From Riptortus pedestris (taxonomy: Eukaryota > Arthropoda > Insecta > Hemiptera > Alydidae): 64,000 bases of DNA. The DNA lies in the NCBI GenBank assembly GCA_019009955.1, contig CM032228.1:74757501-74821500 (forward strand), read 5' to 3'. The translations under genes were made by a program, and so were the position numbers. Below the pieces are notes generated by a model that was given only the letters and a program-made list of their open reading frames with translations, did no database searches and was not told the origin of the DNA. Below, in pieces: positions 23,100-34,672 of this stretch (its first letter is position 1; every line of letters starts with the position of its first letter).

Positions 23100-23930
23100 T
23101 AGCACTAAAACACTGTGCCCGACAATCGTTTTCCGGGAATTAAGCAAACATTTTAAGTCTTTCTTACTTGGGGTTTTATTATGAGAGCAATAAGGGGATT
23201 CTGATTTGTACTCGTATATTACTTCATTTGTGCTGGAACACCACAACAGGTGCTCACAGGTGGTTGATTCAGCACGAGTGAAACTTGCATAGATACGCAA
23301 CGGACAGTAGAAGAAGCGTAGCTACTACTGCTCAGACAACTACAGGATTTGTTGAATCTTATTGGAGGATCGAATATAAAATATTTCTGTATGAATAGCC
23401 TCTGCGGAAAATTATAAGTATATCTCTATGTTTGGGCGGGTTGTCTAGACTCGATAGTAAATTCGCCCTCGTTGCTCAACTCAGCGAGAGACTCGGAGAT
23501 ATTACGAGCAATACTTCAATGAAGATCCACAAACAACAACAACATATACACGTTGTTTGCTCTTATTCAAACAACGCATTCTCTTCGGTTCGATCAGGAG
23601 GAAAGCCCATTAGGATCTCTGTACAAATAGACTCATTTTCTCTTGGAGTAGGTCATCCATATAAATAAAACTCTTGGGCATTTCAGATATTCTAACAGAA
23701 ATTGGCGGAGATGCATTTTTTATGACGTTTCAGGTCATTCTTCAGACAATGGCATCAAGAAAGAAAATCTTGTTTGCCAATCTGATACTCAATCACATAA
23801 AAAAGCTATCTAAGAAATAATCATTTATATTCGCGAGTCAACTAACCCAATAAAAAACAACTGTTATAAGTAAATTTTAATTGTGAACTTGCTGATGGGG
23901 TTTAATTTCATGCCAAAACTTATTCGCCAA
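23100..23930. other. Unassigned sequence
   Basis: The frames at 23076-23300 (minus) and 23432-23668 (plus) lie in moderately GC-rich DNA but show no recognisable domain. They could be decayed element ORFs. Confidence 0.35.
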
Positions 23931-23934
23931 TATC

Positions 23935-24190
23935 TTCATTAATTTCCTCAGGAAAGAAAAGAAAGGCCTCATTCCTTGAGATGTTTATACTAAGTGACAG
24001 AGGGCTTTCAGAGTATACGCTCCATCATCGTGCCCTTCTCTTCACAAAACAGTCACAGGGAATCCTTGGTTCCAGTAATATCTTTGTGAAGAGGGCACTG
24101 ATGATGGAGCGTATGCTCTGAGAGTGCTCTGTTGCATAGATTTAACTACTGTAAGGAGTAAAGCCTTTCTTTTCTTACCTGAGATAATAA
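23935..24190. mobile_element. Palindromic element C, hammerhead-like boxes
   Basis: Inverted arms of about 90-100 bp lie around a loop at 24044-24080. The right arm (plus) has CTGATGA (24098-24104), a T, stem-loop GGAGC-GTAT-GCTCT (24106-24119) and GAGA (24120-24123). The left arm (minus) has ACGATGA and an intact GAAA (24009-24006). Both outer ends carry CTTTCTTTTCTT, then CCTGAG. Same layout as palindromes A and B. Confidence 0.65.
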
Positions 24191-24194
24191 TTCC

Positions 24195-25095
24195 TTCATC
24201 GTCCAGCACCTCAACAATTATTCATTAATTTCAGTTTTACCTGGAGAATGTATGCATATGAGATATTTCTTGCATATTTATTTAAGGGAATGGATATCGC
24301 TAACGTTTGCTAATTCATACTTCACCCTCAGAAGTGGAGGTTCAGTTTTAAAACAAAAAATCATTCGTTATTTTCAGGCAAAACAGGATCTTATTGTCTC
24401 ACCTCAGCTATCTTTATTTACTATTTTCAGCTAGCTTTAAAATTATTCCTCTCAGTCAGTTCAACTATAATTCTCCACAGATGAATAAAAAAAACTCATA
24501 TAATTCACACCCTTAAACACAATGGTAATTTTCAACAAAATCTAATCTTTAACAAGGTCTATAACTAATATAACTTTAGCAAATTTTTTTTATATATTTT
24601 GGAGCATTGCGATTATTCCTTAACTAGGCGATATTGTTCAGATAGCAAAAGAGAGAGAGAAAAAACTTGAATATCAATAACAAATAGAAAAATACGTAAA
24701 GAACAAAAACAAAAAAAAAACTAGCAAAATACAAAAATCAGCAGCATTAACAAACATAATACATATTGAAAATAACAAAATACCGCAACCTTAGTAATAA
24801 GAAAACAAATTGAACAATAACTTGAGGAGAAACGATTAAATCTAAGAGCAAAAAAGTAATAATGTGTAATTGAATACGAAACCAAACAGTAGATAGGAAA
24901 CAGACATGAACAACAAATAAAAAATATTACGTAAATAAATAAGACCTTAAATGTATAAATAGTTGATTATTTAAAAAAGTAAGGAACAAATTTAATAAAA
25001 GGAAAGATCAACACTATAAAATACTTTGTGCATACTGAATAAAGTAATTAATTATTCAAGAATCCCATCTAAATGCGTTCAAATATATTTAAAAA
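24195..25095. other. Unassigned AT-rich sequence
   Basis: A-rich, especially 24480-25090, with no coding signal. Confidence 0.5.
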
Positions 25096-25099
25096 AAGA

Positions 25100-26619
25100 G
25101 AGTTTTTAAGTAAAAATGAAATAGTTTAGGGAAGAGTTTTTTGGTATAGGCTCCTTTTTCGGTTTCCTGCCATCTTTTCCCCATTCCCTTATAACTAGTT
25201 CATGGAGGGCCTCTTTTAAACCTTTTTTAAGCTCATGGGGACCAATGATACTGCTCTGAATTTCCTGAACTAGCATTCGGAGATCCTGGCAAACGTCGGC
25301 AGTTCCCATCCTTTTAGAGCTTTCCACAAAACCACATTGGCCATGAACAGAAGATTTATTGGTGGGGTTCCTGCTATTACATAAAGTGCGTCGCTTGAGA
25401 TTGTTCTGTAGGCCATAGTGGTTCTCAAGTTTAAGGTCCTTTGTAACCTCAAGAGAGCAGCCATGTGTCCCTTTTTCGCTAGCAACCAACTAGGTACTGC
25501 ATAATTGATCAAAGCCAATGCACATGCGTGATAGATCTGCTGTGATGCATGGAATGTGATTCCCCATGTGTTTCTCGCAAGTAAGGCCAGAATCTTTATG
25601 ACATCGTTTATCTTGGGTTGCAACGCCGTGATGTGCGGTGTTATAACCATCCCTGAGCCCAGAGCTACCCCCAAGTAAGTCACCGTATCCTTAAAGATTA
25701 ATTGAGATCCACCGACTGCTACTTTAGGAGGATGTGCCCTGTCGAATTTACCTCTCATGATTAGCGCCGCAGTCTTGTCGAGTGCCAATTTCATTTTGAC
25801 CTTGCTACACCACCTTTCAACGACTTCGACAGCTCTTGTTGTTTCTGACTGAACTAGCCTCTTTGTGTCGGCTCTGATCACGACCGCTAAGTCGCCTACG
25901 TAGGCAATCGCACTTATCCCTTCCTTCTCTAACTCCCTGAGCAAGCCGTCAATGAGCAGAGTCCACAGTGTGAGCCCCAAGATTGATCTCTGAGGGCATC
26001 CTTTAGTTATCTTGTATGGTGGCTCAGTAACACTCTGTGTGATAAGACGTGCATACCTGTCATCGAGGAAGCTACTGAGCAGCGCAAATATATTACTGGG
26101 GGGTTCTAACTTTTGTAGAGCTGCAAGCACTGCTGGCCACCAGGCATTGTCATATGCACCAGCCTCGTCCATGAAGACCGCGAAGGCGTATTTGGGCCGG
26201 CCTCTTTTGCACTCTTCCAATAAAAAGTGGATTGCGTCCGTAGTTGATCGGCCTCGGATGCCACCAAATTGCCTTGCGCTAATACTACACTCCACCTGCG
26301 CTCTTATTGAGTTTCTGATCAAAACTTCCAGTACTTTTCCTTAGGGAGAGAGATATCACGTAGTGTTAAGGCAGGTATTGAACACAGATAGCATTTGAGG
26401 CCCAATCACTTTTCGTGAAGCCTGTAGCATTTTGTATCTTATTCCATCACTCGATGCTGCACTGCTGGGTTTCTTTGGGTTCATTGCGAGCTCTAGGTCA
26501 ATTAAGTCCCATTCCGGTGCGAGCCCTGTCCCAGGAGGACGCCTCATCCCTTTGCGTATCTCTTTCTGGTCACTGGTGTCGCTGCTTGGGTCGTCTGCCC
26601 CAAAAAGGCCCTCCAGCAT
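25100..26619 (-). pseudogene. LINE-A ORF2 C-terminal part, reverse transcriptase
   Basis: The frame 26619-26356 carries the linker to NTCLNTT. Then about 40-50 expected residues before RPISLL/GKVLE are missing, and the frame 26322-25270 holds the polymerase. Motif A is VFMDEAGAYDNAWW. Motif B is GCPQRSILGLTLW, where relatives have GCPQGS..GP. Motif C is AYVGDLAVVI, where relatives have YADD, so one catalytic Asp is Gly. The thumb follows (YRTISSDALYVIAGTPP). After another shift near 25270 a short tail runs to about 25110, and the usual C-terminal zinc knuckle is not seen. Not functional. Confidence 0.8.
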
Positions 26620-27610
26620 GTTCCGGTTTGAAGTAGGAATGTCCCAAGGGTGCTGCAGCCGTCAGTTCCTGTGTCCACCAGGGTTTACACCTGCTCGTGC
26701 AAGGCCCTTTCCTATTGCGAGGCAGTCCTTCATCGGCGGCTTCTGTGATGACCTGTTGAAGTTGCACAGCCATGTCTTCAAATGTCTGCACGTTGTTACT
26801 AAAGGCAAGGCCCTCTGTTTCCAGGGTAACCCCATGCCTTAAAACCGCATCGGAGAAGGAGTCCCAACGAACATTCTTGTACGCGTACCTTATATGGTCT
26901 GGGCCTTCTACAGGACTTATTTTACCTGCCCTAACCTCAAAATATATTGTAGCGTGGTCACTATTTGTAGAGTGGTTAACGCGCCATTTGGTTATGGAAT
27001 TCTGTAAGTCTGGCGTTACTATAGTGAGGTCAATGTGTGAGCTGCCGCTTTTACTATTAAACGTGGGCGGAGACTTCGGGTCATTAACCAGACACAATCC
27101 TGCCCGCAGTAGCATCTCCTGTACAACTCGCCCTCTTAAATCAGTTCGTCTGGAACCCCAACCAGTATGCCACGCATTGGAGTCCATACAAATTACTGTC
27201 CTTTTCTTGAAGAACTGTACAGTTTCTTCTATTTTGTCTAGAATCGGACTAAGGGCTCTGCTGGGTGGACAGTAGGCTGAAATTAAATGAAGAGTCTCCG
27301 GTCCTCGTCCTATAGTCATTACTGCGATGTTTTCTGAGGTGAGGTTGTAATGGCAAACTTGGGGCAGAGTGGTTGTTACTGCAAGTGCCGCAAGTGGTCT
27401 GGTTTCTCCTGTCGATGACACAGCACATCGTGCTCCAGGTGGAATTTTCATAAGTTTCCGTCTTGTTAGTGCAGGTTCTTGCATAGCTATTATAATGTTG
27501 TCACCCATGGCCTCTTTGCAGATTTCTTCAGCTGCTGTATTATTCTTCTGAAGGTTAATTTGGAGCACTTTGAAGACAGTTTTTTGCCTATGTCTAAGAT
27601 TTCCTGTCAT
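26570..27610 (-). pseudogene. LINE-A ORF2 N-terminus, APE-type endonuclease
   Basis: The ATG at 27610 lies inside the end of ORF1. Endonuclease motifs appear in order: QINLQKN (about residue 18), AMQEPALT (catalytic Glu), DSNAWHTGWGSRRTDLRG (catalytic Asp and partners), SHIDLTIVTP and NSDHATIYF (terminal SDH). This enzyme nicks target DNA to prime reverse transcription. The motifs look intact. The frame is lost after the WWTQEL segment, and the protein continues in another frame at 26619. Confidence 0.85.
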
Positions 27611-29558
27611 AGCAAGTATTTTTTACTTTATTTGTTATATACGCTATGCGCGCTGGGCACCTTGTATAACTTGATGGGTGATCATGTTGCCTCCGTACAT
27701 TTTTGCAATTTACGCAAGTCGGATTCGCGTTCTTATTCGGACAATTTTCCATCCGATGCTCTCGTTGACCACACCATGCACACGTTTCATGTTTGCTTTC
27801 ACACTTAGTTGAGATATGGCCATATCGTTGACATCTGAAGCATCTGGGCTGGTCTATGAAGTCACGAGCAACTATAGTTAAAAGACCTACTCTAATGGTC
27901 CCATCCTTAACCTTGGCCCTGGCTTTTTGTCCTACTTCTGCAACCCATTGAGTAGTCTGCCCATTCTTGGCTCCATACTTAAAGAGCAGCCTGATTTTCT
28001 TTCTTCGGTCATTCCCTGAAATGTTGTCCTCCTTGCCCAAGATGTTTTCTTTGAGAGATTTTGTAACTTTGTCTTCGCTCCACACATTGGGAACACCAGA
28101 GAAAATCATTCTTGGTAGGCGCTTTTCCATTGCAGTGCACCGGATGTCTTTGTTTTTAGCTTTAATGAATTGTTCTACTTTATCGGCACATACTTTGTTT
28201 TTCACTTTAATTAGTAGGTTGCCATTATTTGCCAGTTTAACGCCTTCTATATCATCTCCAAGAGTTTCAGGGTTTATGGCTTCAACTGCATCGAGGATAT
28301 TCTTTGTCCTACCATCTGAGTCCAACCCTTGGTCTTCACTACCTATATCCACTTTGATGAGCAGACTGGGCGAGATGCATTCACCTTCTATTGACTTAGG
28401 AATGGATTTGAGGATATCTCTCTTCGTTTTGATAGTCGAAGCTGGTTAACTGTTTATTGACTTCTTTTTCTTCCCCTTAGCAACGCGCCAGCCATCCTCA
28501 CTTGAATTTCGCCTTTCTATGTCTTCAGGCATTTTTAATACGTCACTGTAGCTCTTCGCCACTTTGAATGTTACGTTTGGGGTGGCTTCCGCGGGTTTAT
28601 CACTATTGCATCTAATTCTTGAAGGTGTATCGGTTTGGTCGGATTTAACTTTATTTCTAATCGAGCGTGGTTTAATGTTGAGGTTTTTATTTACTTGTTC
28701 GATAATCCGGTTTGATATTTTTTCCAATGAATTGTTTATCTGGGGCATTACATGGTCTAAGACATCATTAACGATATCTTGTCTTATATCGACCGTGGAT
28801 TCCGGATTTAGCTCCTTCTTTCTCCAGGCTTCATCGTGGCTTCCTGTAGCTTTACCAGCCATCCCAGTGGGCTTGGACCGTTCATAATTTTCAGAAGCCT
28901 CCTGCGATCCGTTAAACCTCATTTGGTCATTACCCAGCCCCTGAATCATTTTCAAAAGGTCGTTGATTTTTCGGTTAATGAAATCCTGGTTTATTTTTTT
29001 AATTTTTTTCTTAGGGTCTGCTATGAATGTTTTCAGGTTCTTCTGTATTTTCTTTGCCTCCATTTCTATTGGATGCACGGAGTATTTTTGTTTTGAACTG
29101 TTGGTTTCCATTTTCCCCCACTTTGATTTCAGTTGCTTAAAGTGTTGGTCAGTGGTAATTTGGCTCTCATCGGGTGAGGTCCATTCTTTGTCGGATCGTT
29201 CCGGAGTGCTTTCCAGGGATCTTTTGACTCCTGTCGAAGGGTTCTCGTCTGCTGGGTTCCCTACTGCTCCCTGAAACATTGCCGTTTCGGATACTTCTTT
29301 ATCGACCTCCTTGTTCAGAAACCCAAAAACTTCCGGTGGTGTTCGAGACAGCCTACTGCTACGGGCAAAGGCGGAAAGCTCATGTCCCGCACTAAAAACA
29401 CTCTCTTTTGAATGATCAAGGTGGGGGTCGAAAGAACTTCCATGCTGGAAGGAAAAGCTGTGGCTTCGCTTCCTGCACCTACCGTCGCCACTGAACGGAG
29501 GGCCCTGGCGCCCCAGGTTGGCGGCATTATTCGCAATATCATTATTTGTACTCTCCAT
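27594..29558 (-). pseudogene. LINE-A ORF1, gag-like with three zinc knuckles
   Basis: Starts MESTNNDIANN. The N-terminal half is hydrophilic and basic, including a lysine-rich KKIKKINQDF stretch around residue 185. After codon 370 an in-frame TAA (28446-28448) interrupts. The same frame continues (KTKRDILKSIPKSIEGECI) to a C-terminal region with knuckles CFRCQRYGHISTKC, CAWCGQREHRMENC and a variant CVNCK...H. Restoring the stop would give about 654 codons, a usual size for R1/Jockey gag proteins, which coat the RNA in the ribonucleoprotein. I chose the ATG at 29558; an upstream open frame has no gag likeness. Confidence 0.8.
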
Positions 29559-29634
29559 ATTTTTATAAAAAAGAACCTTCGCATCGGCGCTACCGTAGCC
29601 TCAGAAAGTCCGTGAGTGCGAGTCATGGGGTTAT

Positions 29635-29637
<3 letters not shown>

Positions 29638-29669
<32 letters not shown>
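29638..29669 (-). repeat. A32 tract (T on the plus strand) before the LINE 5' end
   Basis: Pure T run on the plus strand. Read with the LINE it is a poly(A) directly upstream. It could be the tail of an older minus-strand element occupying 29670 onward. Confidence 0.9.
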
Positions 29670-29674
<5 letters not shown>

Positions 29675-30525
29675 GTTAATTTGTTAACATTTAAAACTTT
29701 TAGCAATGCAGCTGCAATGAAGGGTTACGCTGCTCTTTGTTAGTACTGTTAGTGTTCTCTCCATAACATATATTTTTTTTTTTTTCCCCCCTTTTAAACT
29801 TGCAAAGGATCTAAACTTTATTATGATGTGCCAAAATCGATGGTCTGGAAATTTCCGACATTTGGTTGAGTCCTCGCCTAAGTTCCAAAATATTGATTCC
29901 TCTCTGTCTGTGTGTCTGCTTCATATTAATTATTAAATTTGTAACAATTGATAGGGCCTGTTCCAACAACAATTTCAGCATAAGAAAAAAATTTCAAAAA
30001 TATTTCCTCTTAATGGTTGTCTATTAAAACGTGTGGAGCGAAAATCTCAATTTTATTCTATCCCTGATGAAAAAGGGGGGGGGGGATTGAGTAGAAAATT
30101 TACTGATTATGTTCCTCATTTATAATAATCTTTGTTACCCAGCTAAAGGTGCCGATACAAAATTATTCAAGATATTTTGAAGTCTGTGTGTGCCGGGTTC
30201 GGCTTCCTGGAGCAGTACAGGGGCTTCATATGGAGCTGGGAATTACACCATATTTTAAACATTTCTTTTATCACTCACTACCGACAATTTCGACGGGCTT
30301 AATATTTCCCTGGACGTGACCAACCGACCACGTGCACAACCCGGAAGTGATATATCCGGGGAACAACTGCACGAAATCCAGAGAAATTTTGGCTGGAAGA
30401 CTGTTTTATCGCGGTGGTAATAGTTATGAGGTCCTGATTCATTTACTCACGATTGAAAAATCCAAATATACGGAAGTATACACCATCACTTCCGGTATGG
30501 TGAGCCGGTTTGCCACGAGTCAAAG
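29670..30525. other. Unassigned sequence
   Basis: Includes a G-run near 30076 and a block at 30260-30520 of higher GC. Part may be the 3' UTR of a minus-strand element ending in the A32 tract. No coding domain. Confidence 0.35.
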
Positions 30526-30526
30526 C

Positions 30527-30890
<364 letters not shown>

Positions 30891-30899
30891 TGATGCGAT

Positions 30900-31235
30900 T
30901 TTAGAGGTTTAAATTGTTATTTGATCGTTAGCAAACATGATATATTACTGTTTCATTAAAAATAAAGATCTAGTTAATCGTCGTTATTACAATCTTACAA
31001 ATTTAATTCACCAAAATTTTTTGTATCAAAAACATTTTCTCTAATTAGAATATTAACTTAATAACTAAATCCTCACTTGCCGTTTCACTTTAAGGACAAG
31101 GGAATGATTCATGAGACGTCATATTTAAAATTTAAATACCATTTTTTTTTTTCATCAATAACGTTTTTATTTCTGGACTCGAAAATGTCTATTTGATCTA
31201 TATTATAAGCGATATTTAATTTTTTTTTTCACCAC
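30900..31235. other. AT-rich stretch, partly family-H-like
   Basis: 31140-31260 has weak minus-orientation family H words (TCTATTTGATCTATATTATAAG) but no ends. Otherwise nothing. Confidence 0.35.
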
Positions 31236-31261
31236 TAAATATCATATTCGTTAATGACTGA

Positions 31262-31417
31262 AATACCATGAATAATGTGTATATATATAAAATTTTGAAC
31301 GGACCTCATTTTCGTCTTCCTGGATATGATCGATGGACATTTGAGGAAATGTTTTCAGAATCACGTACAGAGTATGGCCTCAATTGCTGATTTCCCTAGT
31401 GGGAAATCTGCTAAAAT
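31262..31417 (+). mobile_element. Family H copy 12, right end
   Basis: A short TA tract, AATTTTGAACGGACCTCATT, then the right block and hairpin GATTTCCCTAGTGGGAAATC, ending TGCTAAAA. Confidence 0.85.
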
Positions 31418-31479
31418 CCGATGACAAGAAATAGTAGATTATAGAAGGTTGAAAAGAAGAAAGTCCAAATGTGCTAACA

Positions 31480-31830
31480 AGGCCCAACTCCGTAATGCGT
31501 TTGAAAGCACATTACTGGTGAAACATGCCAAATAGTCGTGGAAACAACCCGCCAAAACAACTACCAGCTGCAGAGCGAGTGGATTAGTTATAGCTCGGCT
31601 TAAGAGGTTGGCCATAATTCGCGCGGGAACGGTGAAGCAGACTGTTTAGCACAGCCGTACATCCCCAGGGGTAAAGGTGGGGCGCGCCACTCAAATGGAA
31701 AAACGCTATAAATTAGCGCCCTCTCGCGGGATTTAAAGAAGTCTCTCTCATCAGCACGTCCATTTCTCACTCCTTGAAGGCTGGTTTATTTCTCTTCTCT
31801 AACAAATTTTACTCTAAAAATAAACTTGAA
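31480..31830 (+). promoter_or_regulatory. GC-rich block with TATA-like motif, possible LTR or promoter
   Basis: 31560-31760 is unusually GC-rich and ends with TATAAATT (31707-31714), then TCAGCA (31751-31756) and an AATAAA further on (31819). This could be a solo LTR or a promoter, but no partner or ORF was found. Weak call. Confidence 0.25.
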
Positions 31831-31831
31831 A

Positions 31832-32760
31832 AAGTCCTTCGCGTAGCGGCTGCGTAAACTAAGCCCATTTCCCAAGTGCCGGTATAACACTTGCGATCTC
31901 ATATCAAAACGTATTCTGTATTTATATACAAAAAATCGATGAGTAGAAGTGGGGGCGGGGGATCTTACTGAAGGCTGAAAACAAGAATGTACGAGTAACT
32001 CGCTTAATACTTGAGTTTGCAAAAATGCATAAAGCAAACATTGTAGGATATCAAAACTTAAACAAGATTGATTTCTATAACATTTTATAATCCGACTCCC
32101 AACAATGAATATATTTTGAATTTCTCCCTACTCCCCCCTCTAAGCCACCACTATTTCAGGTTCGATTTCAGCTAATAACAAATATGATCTTTAGTATTGA
32201 CAGACTCAGCTAAATATCGAGTATGGTATTGATCAAATAAACATTTTCGAATAATGTAGGAAAAATATTTACTGATGACAACATCACAGGGCGTATTTGC
32301 ATGTATCTCACAAAGTTATAGCTCAATGAAACCCATATTTGGCATATAACCTTGGAATGAAGTGATACATGATATTGCAGCTTATAGTTAATACGACTTG
32401 AGTAGGGGCTTTACTGATGGCTGAAAACTAAAATATGGAAATATCTCGGTTAATATTCAATATAGACAAAATATGTATATAACAACATTTATAGAACATT
32501 ACATTTGCAAGAAGATTGATTCCATGCAATATTTTTGATCCGACGCATAACAGAAGAGATGTTTGGAAGATTCGACATTCTCCCCCTCTAAACCCTTAAA
32601 GTATGTAAAAAATCTTCATTTTTACATAATATGTTCAAAAGTTTGATAATAATCAGACGAAAATTGCGACCGCTAGAGCGCTAACAGATAAATATATATA
32701 AATATATATATATATATTTGAACGAGCCTCATTTTCGTCCTCATCATTGACATTAGTATC
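31832..32760 (+). mobile_element. Family H copy 13, right end lost
   Basis: Left end AAAAAGTCCTTCGCGTAGCGG and GTAAACTAAGC. Two modules are visible (GAGTAGAAGTGGGGG near 31940, GAGTAGGGGCTTTACTG near 32400), which shows that the module is duplicated inside the element. It has a TA tract at about 32694-32716 and a partial right block (CCTCATTTTCGTCCTCAT). It stops before the hairpin. Confidence 0.8.
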
Positions 32761-32884
32761 ACCTCAGAATGTTCTTCAGCATGCAGCAGTAGGATACTTC
32801 TTTCTATCTTATGGCAGACTTAATAGTTGTAATTGTATACATTTCTTTTTAGCTGACTTCCCTCAGGGGATGGATGATATGTAT

Positions 32885-33018
32885 TGTTTCTTGTATTGAA
32901 CAACAGATATAGGACATTATATGTACTATAAGATTGGTTGTATATGAAATTTCTATCCGACTCATTGAAATGGAAATATTTTGAATTTTCGATTTTCTCC
33001 CTCTCCCTCAAGGGAAAT
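32885..33018 (+). mobile_element. Family H copy 14, small internal fragment
   Basis: ATAAGATTGGTTGTATATGA, then ATCCGACTCATTG and TTTTGAATTTTCGATTT, as in the modules. Confidence 0.5.
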
Positions 33019-33019
33019 A

Positions 33020-33427
33020 TGCTCAAAAGAACTGTATACGATTATAGCAATAACCTCAAGGAACTTAAAAAACAGCACTCTGCCACTGATTTTGAGATCT
33101 CGATTGAAAAAACTAAATATATTATTTCCACATGCAAAATGAAATATGAGTTATCTATGCTTACACTAAACACGACTCTAATAAACAAGAAGGACGAACT
33201 CAAATTTCTAGGACTGACTTCCGATTAAAAACTGGTTTGGGTATCCCATTTAAAAGGACTCCTTGATAAGTGCAAAAAGAGTATGAACTTATTGAGGATT
33301 CTTAGCAATACAAAATGGGGAGCAGACAGATGTTTAATGCTGATATTTTACCGTTGCTATACCAGATCTTTACTGGACCATGGATGTATAGCATTTTCAT
33401 CTGCCAGCTCAAACGCCCTTAAAATAA
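33020..33427 (+). pseudogene. LINE-B reverse transcriptase fragment (left part)
   Basis: The frame encodes TDFEISIEKTKYIISTC, NTTLINKKDELKFLGLTSD, a stop, then KLVWVSHLKGLLDKCKKSMN, LLRILSNTKWGADRCLM, a YRCYTRSLLDHGCIAFSS segment and SSNALKI. This is the region after RT motif C in Jockey/I/R1 LINEs (FKFLG..FD, L..L..T.WG.DR, R..LDYG). It is interrupted by one stop near 33226 and by the family H insertion at about 33428. The rest continues from 34672. Confidence 0.75.
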
Positions 33428-33856
33428 AAGTCCGAGGCTGCGTAAACTAAGCAGATTTCCCACGTGAAGTTTTACAATACATAAATTTTACGAGAGTCGA
33501 GCAGTTATGGAAACGGCCGAACTAGCTTTTGGCGGGAAAGTCACCCGTCCGTTAGCCGCCCAGATTTAATAAAAATGCAAATATCTCGGTTAATGTTCAA
33601 GATAAAGAATAAATGTATACAACAATATTTATAGTAAATTTAATTTGCAATAAGATTAATTCTGTACAATTTTTCGATCCGACTTATAGTAACGGAGATA
33701 TTTTGAATTTTCGAAAATCCTCCCCTCTAAACCCCCCCCCTCCCACTGGTCCGATTTCAGCGGTTAACGAACTTGATCTTTCTTTTTACATAAATCGACT
33801 AAATATGAAGTTTGGTAACGATCAAATAAAAATTGCGACCGCTAGAACGGTAACAG

Positions 33857-33920
<64 letters not shown>

Positions 33921-33921
<1 letters not shown>

Positions 33922-34521
33922 CAACCGCAAAAAAAAACAGGGCACTTAGATTTAGTCTTATACTTTTGGTAAATACTTAATATATATGTATATTAATCTT
34001 TTTAATTAAAATAATTGGTTAATCTATAGGTTATTTAAACAAAATATTGCAAAAGTGAATAATTTTCATTGATTATTTACAAAAAAATAAAAACAAAATG
34101 ATAAATTAACACATTAAAAAAAAAATTATTCTTCATTTTTATTACAGTGAATGGTAGACTTCGCTACCCCAAGCGTTTCGGCAATGTAACGTAAGCTCCG
34201 GCCTTCCATCTAAGTTTGAAAGACCCATTATTCTGGACCGAAATAAAAATGAAACATTAATTAAAGAAAATGCTTGGTTAATAATTAAAGATGTTTAAAT
34301 GTGCGAAAAACTACTTACAGTTTAGAATAGATCAACTTCACGACAAATAAATCTAATCTGACTTTCATCTAGTTGTTTACTAATCCTGAAGGGATTAGGT
34401 TCAATGGACTTCGACTCTACATTCTCTGCAATAACTAGAATACCCACATAAAGAAACACATTGCTGAAAATTAGCTTTTAATACGACAAATATGAAGTGT
34501 CCGGTTTTTTTTTGCGGTTGA
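33921..34521 (-). mobile_element. Decayed Tc1/mariner element (~600 bp)
   Basis: Terminal inverted repeats of about 25 bp: CAACCGCAAAAAAAAACAGG on the left and its near-exact complement ending GCGGTTGA on the right. It sits inside the (TA)n of a family H copy, consistent with the TA target of this superfamily, although the flanking TA duplication is not resolvable there. A minus-strand helix-turn-helix remnant of the transposase remains (34209-34147). Catalytic residues are absent, so it is an internally deleted copy. Confidence 0.8.
34147..34209 (-). pseudogene. Tc1-type transposase HTH remnant
   Basis: The frame reads MEG then RSLRYIAETLGVAKSTIH, the typical recognition-helix region of Tc1/mariner DNA-binding domains. 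A stop precedes it in frame. Only about 21 residues are recognisable. Confidence 0.7.
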
Positions 34522-34672
34522 ATGTGTGTATATATATATATATATAGTTTTGAACGGACCTCATTTTCGTCATCTACTAGGTAGGATCGATTTGACATTT
34601 GAAGAAAAATTTTGTAAATTGCATCATGAGTACGAACTCAGTAGCTGATTCCCGTTAAGGGAAATCTGCTAA

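Larger units (their letters stand above)
25100..29637 (-). mobile_element. R1/Jockey-type non-LTR retrotransposon (LINE-A), inactive
   Basis: Minus-strand LINE of about 4.5 kb with a short 5' UTR (29637-29559), a gag-like ORF1 (29558-27594) and ORF2 (27610 to about 25100). ORF2 has an APE-type endonuclease and a reverse transcriptase. The ORFs overlap by 17 nt in different frames, as is common in this superclade. It is dead: ORF1 has one in-frame stop, ORF2 has frameshifts and an internal deletion, and two RT motifs are mutated. GC content is well above the flanks. A 32-base A run on the same strand lies directly before the 5' end. The 3' end is not clearly defined and no poly(A) is seen there. 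Confidence 0.85.
33428..34672 (+). mobile_element. Family H copy 15, inserted in LINE-B and hosting a Tc1/mariner
   Basis: Left end GTCCGAGGCTGCG, then AACTAAGCAGATTTCCCACG. One module and a TA tract (33862-33917) are followed by the foreign insert at 33921-34521. The rest of the TA tract, GACCTCATTTTCGTCATCT and the hairpin follow, ending GGGAAATCTGCTAA at 34672. The LINE frame on both sides fixes the element's ends to within a few bases, and the empty site can be read as CTTAAAATA(A)TAGACACT. Confidence 0.85.

Noticed and set aside
26012..26842. Plus-strand ORFs across LINE-A (26012-27275, 27967-29274)
   Set aside because: Shadows of the minus-strand gag, endonuclease and RT frames.
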